DNA from: Pseudanabaena mucicola str. Chao 1806
Lineage (GTDB): Bacteria; Cyanobacteriota; Cyanobacteriia; Pseudanabaenales; Pseudanabaenaceae
Assembly (NCBI RefSeq): GCF_030323025.1
Contig: NZ_CP097329.1
Span: 4,326,001 to 4,390,000 of the forward strand
Direction: 5' to 3'
Length of the DNA stretch: 64,000 nt
Positions within the stretch are counted from its first letter, which is position 1; each line of letters starts with the position of its first letter. The notes beneath the pieces are model-generated. The model ran no database searches and was not told where the DNA came from. It worked only from the letters and a program-made list of their open reading frames with translations. Below are positions 27,286 to 34,557 of this stretch, in pieces. The position numbers were made by a program, and so were the translations under genes.

Positions 27286-29331
27286 TTAAATTATTTCAAT
27301 ATCCGTCAAATTTACTGATAATTTCATTGTACCAAGCCGTACCGAAAATTCACCAGAACTATTGGGGGCAGTGAGAACTTGAGCGATTTTGCCAAATTTA
27401 GGAATCCGAACGCGATCGCCAATATTTACCTTCACCTCAATTTTCTCTTCGGCAATTACAGGCAGATGTCGCTTCGTTAATTCCTCTATCCTCTGCTCTG
27501 TACGTTGAACAGCCGCCACCTGTTCACCACTTTGTTCTCCTTTTTGCAACTTGCGAATCACTCGACCAACTTCCTTTTGTGCTTGAGCGATCGCTGCCTT
27601 AACTTCCTGCTCTTGACGCTCACGCCATTCCTTTTCCTGCGATCGCATTTTTTCCGCACGATCCAGAATTTCCCGATGCAAGCGTTCAGTTTCCGCTAAT
27701 AAATGCGCGGCTGCTTGTGTTTTTTGAGTTTGTTCGCGACGTTGTGCTTCGAGTTCGGCGATCACTTCATTCATCTCTGCTGAACCAATACCCACACGTA
27801 CTTGAGCCGCTTCGAGAATATCCTGTGGTAAACCTAAACGACCTGCGATCACTAGGGCATTGGAGCGTCCAGGTATTCCCCATAACAAATGATAGGTTGG
27901 CGCAAGGGAAGCATCATCAAATTCCACAGAGGCATTCTCAAATTTGGGATTTTGATATTTCAGAGCTTTAAGTTCGCCAAAGTGGGTTGTCGCAATACTA
28001 AGGCGAGTATGTTCACCGAGATATTCTAATAGTGCGGTGGCGATCGCACTACCTTCTGAGGGATCAGTCCCTGCGCCAACTTCATCGAGAAGTACTAATG
28101 ATTGCGGGGAAATCGCATCGAGAATGCGACCGATGCGGCGAATATGTCCCGAAAATGTCGAGAGGTTTTGTTGGAGTGATTGCTCATCACCAATATCCGC
28201 AAGGATAAGATCAAACCAAGGCAATTCCACAGGCTCCTTTGCAGGAATATACATGCCTACCTTTGCCATTAAAGCGGCTAAGCCAAAGGTTTTTAAAGTC
28301 GCTGTTTTACCACCTGTATTTGGTCCTGTAATCACGACTACGGCAATCTGCGGAGATACCAATACATCCACAGGCACAACCTCACGACCTTCTTCGTTGC
28401 GCTGTTGCCAAACTAATAAAGGATGTCGTAACTGACGTAGCACGATCGCTTCTTGATCCGCAAAGTGGGGTGGATTTGCGCCTAACCAATAGGCATACCT
28501 TGCCCTTGCTACTGCCAAATCAATCTTAGTGACAATAATCAGTAATTTCTGCAAATCCTCTGCGATCGCCGTCACCTTGGCACTCAGGTTCTCCAAAATA
28601 ATTTCGATTTGGGCTTGCTCCATTTTCTGGAGCTGCCTCAGACGATTATTGGACTGCACAATCGAATTTGGCTCGACAAATAAGGTCATGCCTGTGCTGG
28701 AAGTATCATGAATTACTCCTGGAATGCGATCTCGTTGGGGCGATTTCACCGACAAAACATAGCGATCACTACGTTGAGTAATGATCTGCTCCTGCAAAGA
28801 GCTAGCATTGCGCTGCATGATATTTTGCAACTTGGTCAAAATTTGATCGCGCACCGAGGTTAACTCATCGCGAATTTCTCCTAAACGTACCGAAGCCCGA
28901 TCTAAAACATTGCCTCCCTCATCGACACAGCGATAAATTTCCTGCTCAACATCAGGATAAGTCCGCAATTCACTCGCTAAAATCTGCAAATTTGGACAGT
29001 AATCCACATTGTCTAACTGGCGGCGTAAATTTCGCGACCCCGCCAAAGTCGTCGCGATCGCCCATAGCTCACCTGCGGACAAAATCCCCTGTTTTTCCGC
29101 CCGTAATACCGCCTCCGTAATATTTTGAATCCCATCAAGAGATACCCCTGCATTTCTTTCTTCAAGGGCATAGGCTTCTTTAGTTTGAGAAAGTAGTTCT
29201 AAGGTCTGATCATAGCGATCAGGTATCGACAAATGCACCGCCGCGATCGCTCCTAGCTTCGTCGTTGTAAATGTTGATAAATGCTGACATAGCCGATTCC
29301 ACTCCAACAGTTCTAACGTCTCAGCCTGCAT
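27286..29331 (-). CDS. mutS2: MutS2-family ATPase lacking the Smr domain
   Basis: MutS2 proteins bind branched DNA or collided ribosomes. The ATPase core is intact: Walker A GPNTGGKTATLKTFG near residue 335, Walker B/signature LVLLDEVGAGTDPSEGSA, and TTHFGELKALKYQN. The clamp helices before the core and the coiled coil after it (about 515-630, rich in Glu/Gln/Arg) are present. The KOW-like segment KVNIGDRVRIPKFGKIAQV closes the protein. Usual MutS2 continues for about 100 residues with a Smr endonuclease domain; here the stop at residue 682 comes right before it, and no Smr-like sequence follows in any frame. Either a natural Smr-less variant or a 3' truncation. Confidence 0.92.
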   Translation of the reverse strand: MQAETLELLEWNRLCQHLSTFTTTKLGAIAAVHLSIPDRYDQTLELLSQTKEAYALEERNAGVSLDGIQNITEAVLRAEKQGILSAGELWAIATTLAGSRNLRRQLDNVDYCPNLQILASELRTYPDVEQEIYRCVDEGGNVLDRASVRLGEIRDELTSVRDQILTKLQNIMQRNASSLQEQIITQRSDRYVLSVKSPQRDRIPGVIHDTSSTGMTLFVEPNSIVQSNNRLRQLQKMEQAQIEIILENLSAKVTAIAEDLQKLLIIVTKIDLAVARARYAYWLGANPPHFADQEAIVLRQLRHPLLVWQQRNEEGREVVPVDVLVSPQIAVVVITGPNTGGKTATLKTFGLAALMAKVGMYIPAKEPVELPWFDLILADIGDEQSLQQNLSTFSGHIRRIGRILDAISPQSLVLLDEVGAGTDPSEGSAIATALLEYLGEHTRLSIATTHFGELKALKYQNPKFENASVEFDDASLAPTYHLLWGIPGRSNALVIAGRLGLPQDILEAAQVRVGIGSAEMNEVIAELEAQRREQTQKTQAAAHLLAETERLHREILDRAEKMRSQEKEWRERQEQEVKAAIAQAQKEVGRVIRKLQKGEQSGEQVAAVQRTEQRIEELTKRHLPVIAEEKIEVKVNIGDRVRIPKFGKIAQVLTAPNSSGEFSVRLGTMKLSVNLTDIEII

Positions 29332-29361
29332 GACACCTCAAAATAGTCTTTTCTTCATCAA

Positions 29362-29401
29362 AGGGATCAAAGGGAGTCAGCAAAGCTGACTCCCTTTGAT
29401 C
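29362..29401. terminator. Strong hairpin upstream of mutS2
   Basis: AAGGGAGTCAGC / GCTGACTCCCTT with flanking GATC complementarity; stem of about 17 bp. It lies in the gap between the small minus-strand gene and mutS2, and could separate their transcripts. Confidence 0.45.
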
Positions 29402-29457
29402 TTACTTTTCTATTGTGCCAAAAATTTGAAAACGAGGATCTTAAGCCCCTTGCCAAC

Positions 29458-29486
29458 AAAAAAAAGAGGCTAAAAGCACCTCTTTT
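29458..29486 (-). terminator. Rho-independent terminator of the small minus-strand gene
   Basis: On the minus strand GAGGTGC / GCCTC-type stem (AGAGGTGCTTTTAGCCTCT) is followed by TTTTTT, directly after the stop codon at 29493. Classic layout. Confidence 0.7.
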
Positions 29487-29492
29487 TTGCAG

Positions 29493-29687
29493 CTATAATC
29501 GAGAAGCCAATCTCTCGAAATCGGCTTGAGAGCGCGATAGCATCCTGCTACGGCTATCCTGAGTGCGATCGCTACTCAAATTCGGGATGAGGTTACGGGC
29601 TTGCAAAGCCATATGTAATTGCAAATGTGCGACGTATTCGCTGAGATCACCTTGTTGCAGTTCTACAGATTTATTGCTAGTCACCAC
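29493..29687 (-). CDS. Small protein of unknown function (64 aa)
   Basis: I do not recognise a family. Start GTG at 29687 or the adjacent GTG at 29684, with AAGAGGTAAC just upstream as a ribosome-binding site. A rho-independent terminator immediately after the stop argues for a real, independently transcribed gene. The protein is polar and probably helical (SEYVAHLQLHMALQARNL), with an Arg/Ser-rich tail (RTQDSRSRMLSRSQADFERL). Confidence 0.55.
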   Translation of the reverse strand: MVTSNKSVELQQGDLSEYVAHLQLHMALQARNLIPNLSSDRTQDSRSRMLSRSQADFERLASRL

Positions 29688-30245
29688 GTTACCTCTTAAT
29701 AAGCTATGTAAATGTAAACTAAATTTAAATTTTTAAAGATGTTTCTGAAATTTATTGAATTTAAATTAAGTCTTTTCTATGACTTTCGATATAGAACTTA
29801 TCATACTAGGGTTATTGCCTTTGATGGTTGGATATGAAGCGTAATCTTTTGATATGATACTTTACAATAGTTAAGAATTTATAAATAAAGGTGAGTGATA
29901 GCACTTTGTGCCGTCACTCACCTTTAATTCCAAGATATAGACTATTTGATGCTTTGATTATTCAAGAAATATTTTTGAAAGTACTGCTTTGCGCTACTTT
30001 CAAAAATATTTCTGGAATTTAATTAAGCGCAAAGCTACGAAATAGCAGCAAAAATGGTGGATATTATGTCCATTTACTGTAGAAGCCTATGCATTAATGT
30101 ATCCTAGGTATGGACTCAGATTGATAGGATAAGAAGGTAACTGCTACTAGATTTTAACATCTACTTTTTTGATAAGATTTTTATCATAGTTTTCGCTATT
30201 TATTCGCAATTTATCCTATATTTATTTCATTTAATATTCTGAATT
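29688..30245. other. 558-bp gap upstream of cyanoP
   Basis: Contains a hairpin GGTGAGTGA / TCACTCACC at 29891-29922 and a copy of the family C hairpin (AAGAAATATTTTTGAAAGTA and its inverse) at about 29962-30016. Otherwise AT-rich without coding frames. The last part presumably holds the cyanoP promoter. Confidence 0.5.
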
Positions 30246-30794
30246 ATGCTCAAACGTGCTGTCTCTACCTTGCTTGTGGTGTTTGCTCTCTTGCTAACTA
30301 GTTGCGCTAGTACTCCTACAAGTGGCTTAGTTCCATTTGCAGATAGTAAGGACGGCTATCGATTTCTATATCCCAATGGTTGGACAGAAACAAAAGGAAA
30401 TTCGGCGATCGATATTTTGTTCCATGACATCATCGAACCTTCAGAAAATGTATCTGTCACCATTAGCAAACTAGAAACAGTGAAATCTCTAGAGGAAATT
30501 GGCAATCCTGAAGCAATTGGTTTACGCTTACAGCAGCGAGTAGTTGCCCCACAAGGTTCAGGTCGGCAAGCACAACTTCTAAATGCTGAGAAAAGAGAAG
30601 TAGGCGATCGCAACTATTACACCTTTGAATATGCAGTTAAGCGTTTACAGGGTGAGCCTCGACACGATCTTGTAACCGTATCGACCAATCGCAGCAATCT
30701 CTATACTCTGAGTATTTCTAGCTCAGAACGACGCTGGGAAAAAGTCAAGGATTTATTTGCCAGAGTTGCGAAATCCTTTGCAATTGATGAATAA
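30246..30794 (+). CDS. CyanoP, PsbP-family photosystem II lipoprotein
   Basis: Lumenal lipoprotein associated with photosystem II assembly, homologous to plant PsbP. A signal peptide ends with the lipobox LTSC (Cys20). The mature protein starts ASTPTSGLVPFADSKDGYRF, followed by YPNGWTETKG, the PsbP hallmark region. The C-terminal half shows VVAPQGSGRQAQLLNAEKRE, DRNYYTFEYAVKR and SSSERRWEKVKDLFARVAKS, all typical. At 182 residues it is normal for CyanoP. It stands alone. This gene is one of the best taxonomic markers in the window for an oxygenic phototroph. Confidence 0.95.
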   Translation: MLKRAVSTLLVVFALLLTSCASTPTSGLVPFADSKDGYRFLYPNGWTETKGNSAIDILFHDIIEPSENVSVTISKLETVKSLEEIGNPEAIGLRLQQRVVAPQGSGRQAQLLNAEKREVGDRNYYTFEYAVKRLQGEPRHDLVTVSTNRSNLYTLSISSSERRWEKVKDLFARVAKSFAIDE

Positions 30795-30802
30795 ATTATT
30801 AA

Positions 30803-30895
30803 TGGGAATTACGCAAAATAACGAAATGTACGGACAATTCATGAATTGCCCTTACGTTTCAATGATACTTTTAATTCTTTTGTGCGTAAGTCCTA
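30803..30895. repeat. 93-bp MITE-like element (family B, copy 4, degenerate)
   Basis: Right arm TTTTGTGCGTAAGTCCTA is intact, left arm GGGAATTACGCAAAAT is changed, and the inner part is replaced by a different hairpin (GGACAATTCATGAATTGCCC). The identical length of 93 bp supports membership. Confidence 0.55.
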
Positions 30896-30984
30896 AATGA
30901 ATTACTTGAGAAACTAAATTTTTTACACTCTTATTGTCGCCATAAGTCAATAATATAAGTGACTTGTAATCCTGACACATCAAT

Positions 30985-32139
30985 ATGCCTCAAATTCTCA
31001 TTATTGATGACGATCCAACTATTAGACTGACTCTTCAGAAGGTTCTCAGTACTCAGGGCTACGAAGTGGCTATGGCAAAAGATGGTGAGGAAGGCTTAAA
31101 TAAGGCAAAAGAACTACATCCATCTTTGATCATCTGCGATTGGATGATGCCATTAATGGATGGGCTAGAGGTCTGTAATCGCATCAAGAGTAATATTGAA
31201 TTATCTAATATTTACCTGATTTTACTGACAGCAAGGGATCAAGAGGGGGACTTGGTTCGTGGTTTGGAAATGGGGGCAGACGATTTTTTAAGTAAACCGC
31301 CAAGAATTAATGAATTACGGGCAAGGGTGAGAGCTGGACTAAGGCTATATCAAGCCACTCAAGAACTCCAAAGGCAAAAGCAAGTCATCGAACAAGAATT
31401 ATTTCAGGCTTCGCAATATGTGCAATCAATTTTACCCGAACCAATTGAAGGCGACATCGCAATTCAATCTAGCTTTTTGCCATCAACGCAGCTTGGTGGT
31501 GATAGTTTCGATTATTTCTGGCTCGATAGCGATCATCTCGCATTTTATTTACTAGATGTTTCTGGACATGGGATTGGTTCAGCGTTACTATCAGTTTCGG
31601 TCTTAAATCTGATGCGTACCCGTAGTTTGAGGCATAGTCGAGACTCTCAAACTACTACAAATTTTTATAGTCCTAGTGAAGTCTTAGCTGATCTCAATAA
31701 TACATTTCAGATGTCTTTACATAATGATATGTATTTCACTATTTGGTATGGCGTGTATGACAAGCAAACGCATCAACTCTTATATTCCAGTGCTGGACAT
31801 CCACCGTCGGTGCTGATTTCTGACGAAGAAATTCCGAAAATTAAACTTTTAAAAACTTCAGGTTTACCAATTGGGATGATGCCTGATACTAGCTATCAAG
31901 AGCAGATTTGTGAAATTGACACTAATAGCCGACTATATTTATTCAGCGATGGTGTTTATGAATTGACAAAGGATGACGGCAGTATTTGGGGCTTTAATTC
32001 GTTAATCGATACATTTATTCACATTCCCCGCGATCGCCTCTCAAGGATCGAATACATCTTATCTTGCGTCAAGGAAGCTGCAAACAATCGCCCCTTTGAG
32101 GATGATTTATCCTTGTTAGAAATTGAAATTAATTTATAA
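30985..32139 (+). CDS. Response regulator with PP2C/SpoIIE phosphatase output (RsbU-like)
   Basis: Receiver domain (residues 1-120) with the acidic pair DDDP, phospho-acceptor Asp52 in LIICDWMMPLMDG, the Thr in LLTARD and Lys in LSKPP. A short helical linker (QELQRQKQVIEQELFQASQYV) leads to a SpoIIE/PP2C phosphatase domain (about 150-384). That domain has metal-ligand motifs LGGDSFDYFW, LLDVSGHGIGSALLS and FSDGVYEL, and the closing FEDDLSLLEIE. Such proteins dephosphorylate anti-sigma-factor antagonists in partner-switching pathways. No anti-sigma or antagonist gene is adjacent. Family identification is firm; the target is not known. Confidence 0.93.
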   Translation: MPQILIIDDDPTIRLTLQKVLSTQGYEVAMAKDGEEGLNKAKELHPSLIICDWMMPLMDGLEVCNRIKSNIELSNIYLILLTARDQEGDLVRGLEMGADDFLSKPPRINELRARVRAGLRLYQATQELQRQKQVIEQELFQASQYVQSILPEPIEGDIAIQSSFLPSTQLGGDSFDYFWLDSDHLAFYLLDVSGHGIGSALLSVSVLNLMRTRSLRHSRDSQTTTNFYSPSEVLADLNNTFQMSLHNDMYFTIWYGVYDKQTHQLLYSSAGHPPSVLISDEEIPKIKLLKTSGLPIGMMPDTSYQEQICEIDTNSRLYLFSDGVYELTKDDGSIWGFNSLIDTFIHIPRDRLSRIEYILSCVKEAANNRPFEDDLSLLEIEINL

Positions 32140-32154
32140 GACACTTAGATAATT

Positions 32155-32218
32155 CGGACTAACGCATTGAGTTGATTTGGCGCGGGCAAAGCCCGCGCCA
32201 AATCAACTCAATGCGTAA
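32155..32218. repeat. Shortened family B hairpin (copy 5)
   Basis: GGACTAACGCATTGAGTTGA at the left and TCAACTCAATGCGTAA at the right, with the inner GGCGCGGGC / GCCCGCGCC stem. Lacks the right spacer of the 93-bp form. It sits between the convergent phosphatase and DUF3318 genes and may act as a terminator. Confidence 0.5.
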
Positions 32219-32268
32219 ATGCTATTAACTAAGATAAAAAGGATGCAAGGTTTTTTATCTTAGTTATC

Positions 32269-32898
32269 TTAATTCTCGTAATTGCGTCTTGCTTTATTGG
32301 CTTCGGCTCGCAATGCATCGAGACGCTTTTCGATTAATGTGCGCGATCGCCCCTTAGATGCATCACTCAGCATAATTTTTAATGCACTACCTAGACTCTT
32401 GTATGCCGCAGGTAGTGGATAACCATTACGCACCGCTAAACGAATCGCGCCTTGGTCAGCCTCAATTAAATTGCGAATATCTTTTTTGCTAGTGCCTTTG
32501 CGCCAGAGTTGGAAACCTGCAACACCGCAAATACCTAACGCCAGTACAAATAGCAAACCATTTTGTACCCATAGCTCACCAACTGCGCCACCAAGCCCGA
32601 TCGCTAAGGCTGCGACCTCCCAACCATCCTTGGGTACTGCGTCATTCTGAATACGGGCAACCTCGTGCCAAAACAGAAGATTGCGCTGATCTTCAGCAAG
32701 TCGCTCCCAACGCACCATATCCACCAAAATCACCACTTCATCGCCGCCAGCTTCTTCACAGGCGATTAGTGGGGGACGGACACCATCGGCATTCAGGACT
32801 TTTACCCATGCTTGTAGCTCAGGGGGGAGCAGATCTTGCAGGCGACGAATCTCAGTTCTAGCAAAGGTATTTCGGAGGGAAGAAGTTGGAGATGGCAT
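32269..32898 (-). CDS. DUF3318 domain protein
   Basis: A 209-residue cyanobacterial protein of unknown role. The conserved opening is TEIRRLQDLLPPELQAWVKV, followed by DMVRWERLAEDQRNLLFWHEVARI with a HEVAR motif that resembles a metallopeptidase-like helix. Two membrane segments (about 93-108 and 112-130) come next, then a conserved C-terminal helix (DIRNLIEADQGAIRLAVRNG and GYPLPAAYKSL). This order is the DUF3318 layout. It stands alone. Confidence 0.85.
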   Translation of the reverse strand: MPSPTSSLRNTFARTEIRRLQDLLPPELQAWVKVLNADGVRPPLIACEEAGGDEVVILVDMVRWERLAEDQRNLLFWHEVARIQNDAVPKDGWEVAALAIGLGGAVGELWVQNGLLFVLALGICGVAGFQLWRKGTSKKDIRNLIEADQGAIRLAVRNGYPLPAAYKSLGSALKIMLSDASKGRSRTLIEKRLDALRAEANKARRNYEN

Positions 32899-33136
32899 GA
32901 ATCTTCGTCAAAGTTCAGAGTTTTGAAGGTATTGCTAAAGCTCGATAGTTGCTAAAGCCAGTTAGTTAATTAGTATAAGTCTTAACTATTTATTTCTTTG
33001 TTTAGCCAAGTACAAATAGCAAATACAACTAGATAGATATTTATTAAGATTATATGTCTTCTTAAGTACATTAGTAATCTCCATAAAATTCAGAAAACCG
33101 ATAAAAACCAGATATATGCTCGCAATATAGCTCAAG

Positions 33137-33661
33137 CTAACTATCTAATTTATTTTGTATATCAGTACAAGGCTCAATTTCCCATCCATAGTCTTTAATT
33201 CTTTGGTTGGCTAGAAAAGCCAAACTTTCTGTAAGTTTTCTAAATATATTTTTGGTTTCATATTCTGGTGATGGCTCTATTTGAGCATGAGCAAAATTTC
33301 TTTCAGTAGGTCTATGAATAACATCGATTTTATAAATAATTAAGTCTGCACCATTTTGACTTTTCTTTTTGACTTTATCTATTTTTCTAACATCACTTGT
33401 CACTAGACTAATTACAGCATCTTTAGAGTTTACTTGTACTTTTGTAGGATCATGATCATCTAAAGTAGCTCTATTAACAGAAGGCTTTTGACCTCGATCA
33501 GAAAATGCCTGTGAACTAACTTTTAATTCTTCATTTATCTTATGGATGTAATCATTGAACTTTACTTGAGGAATACTTCGATATAGTAATTCTTCATCAG
33601 CGACAAGAGATATTTTAAATTCGATATTTCCTTGTGATTCTAATTGGATATCCATTGCCAT
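33137..33661 (-). CDS. Third gene of an unknown three-gene cassette
   Basis: No family recognised. A 174-residue soluble, beta-rich start (QGNIEFKISLVADEELLYRS) is followed by a mixed domain with charged helices. The C terminus reads FRKLTESLAFLANQRIKDYG. The start overlaps the end of the preceding gene by 22 bp (a second ATG at 33655 would shorten this), so translation is coupled. Very AT-rich compared with neighbours such as the M16 peptidase. The cassette is described under the findings. Confidence 0.65.
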   Translation of the reverse strand: MAMDIQLESQGNIEFKISLVADEELLYRSIPQVKFNDYIHKINEELKVSSQAFSDRGQKPSVNRATLDDHDPTKVQVNSKDAVISLVTSDVRKIDKVKKKSQNGADLIIYKIDVIHRPTERNFAHAQIEPSPEYETKNIFRKLTESLAFLANQRIKDYGWEIEPCTDIQNKLDS

Positions 33662-34146
33662 AATCTTCTTATGCTGTAATCATGCATAGAATTAATTGAA
33701 CCATCTTCCATTTCAGTATCAATATCTGATCCCCATACCTTTATATAATCTAAACTTGATTGATTAATATAAAAAGTCAATTTTTTGCTTTTATTCCACC
33801 ATTCAAGTACAACGTCTGAGTCATAACTAACATTGACTAATGGAGGCGACCACCAGAGAGAGTTTGCTTTTGACTCTTTAATTATTTCTCTAGTTAATAA
33901 GAAAGTATTAAATAAAGTTTTAGAAGCTAGTTTAGAAGAGAACTTTTCTAATCTTTTGCTAATAGGTTGAATCTCTAATATATGACTAGAATTTATAATA
34001 TTTGATAAAGCTTCTTTTGGCTTGGTATTGTCATTTATTTGGATAGTACTAGGAATGAGTGGACTAGTAATTTTAGGAGAAAATGACAGCTTAATAATAT
34101 TACCCTTAGGTGCATATACACTTATGTTGCCTTTAGTATTAATCAT
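33640..34146 (-). CDS. Second gene of an unknown three-gene cassette
   Basis: No named family. The 168-residue protein begins with a beta-rich block (GNISVYAPKGNIIKLSFSP). In its second half it has the striking segments LWWSPPLVNVSYDSDVVLEW and WNKSKKLTFYINQ, then YIKVWGSDIDTEMEDGSI. The W-rich and acidic pattern looks like a conserved small domain of the kind encoded in genomic islands. Its start overlaps the previous stop as ATGA (34143-34146) and its end overlaps the next gene, so the three genes form one translational unit. Confidence 0.65.
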   Translation of the reverse strand: MINTKGNISVYAPKGNIIKLSFSPKITSPLIPSTIQINDNTKPKEALSNIINSSHILEIQPISKRLEKFSSKLASKTLFNTFLLTREIIKESKANSLWWSPPLVNVSYDSDVVLEWWNKSKKLTFYINQSSLDYIKVWGSDIDTEMEDGSINSMHDYSIRRLWQWISN

Positions 34147-34424
34147 TCTTTTTCTCCTGCTTGTATTGCTAAATTATTAGCTATCACAGTTTTCAGAATC
34201 TCAACTAATCCACTAGCTACTTCTGGACTCATTGCTAAAGTTATTGTAGAAGATGCTTCTAGATAAATTATGTCATCGTCACCCCCTACTCTGCCTGATA
34301 TAGCATGAGGACTTGCATAGCCAGCATCTATTAATATATCTCCTGCAAATAGAGTTGCTGATACGGCATTAACGTATATAGGTGGTTTATCATCTTTTGT
34401 AAAATTCATTTTTACTGAAGTCAT
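34143..34424 (-). CDS. First gene of an unknown three-gene cassette
   Basis: A 93-residue protein beginning MTSVKMNFTKDDKPPIYVNA, then AVSATLFAGDILIDAGYA. The last third is a helix that reads TITLAMSPEVASGLVEILKT, reminiscent of the closing helix of DUF3467-type small proteins (beta-rich start, then a MSPE...LL helix). That resemblance is weak and I do not assign the family. First gene of the cassette, ending in an ATGA overlap with the next gene. Confidence 0.65.
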   Translation of the reverse strand: MTSVKMNFTKDDKPPIYVNAVSATLFAGDILIDAGYASPHAISGRVGGDDDIIYLEASSTITLAMSPEVASGLVEILKTVIANNLAIQAGEKE

Positions 34425-34557
34425 ATATTTTTAGTTGCGATACTTTTTTTTACTATAGACGATTTTTGATAACTGGACTACGGTAAAGCTCAACCTAAGT
34501 AATTGAGATAAAAGCCATCTGCTTCTGACTGAATGATTATAATAAAAGCTGTATTTC

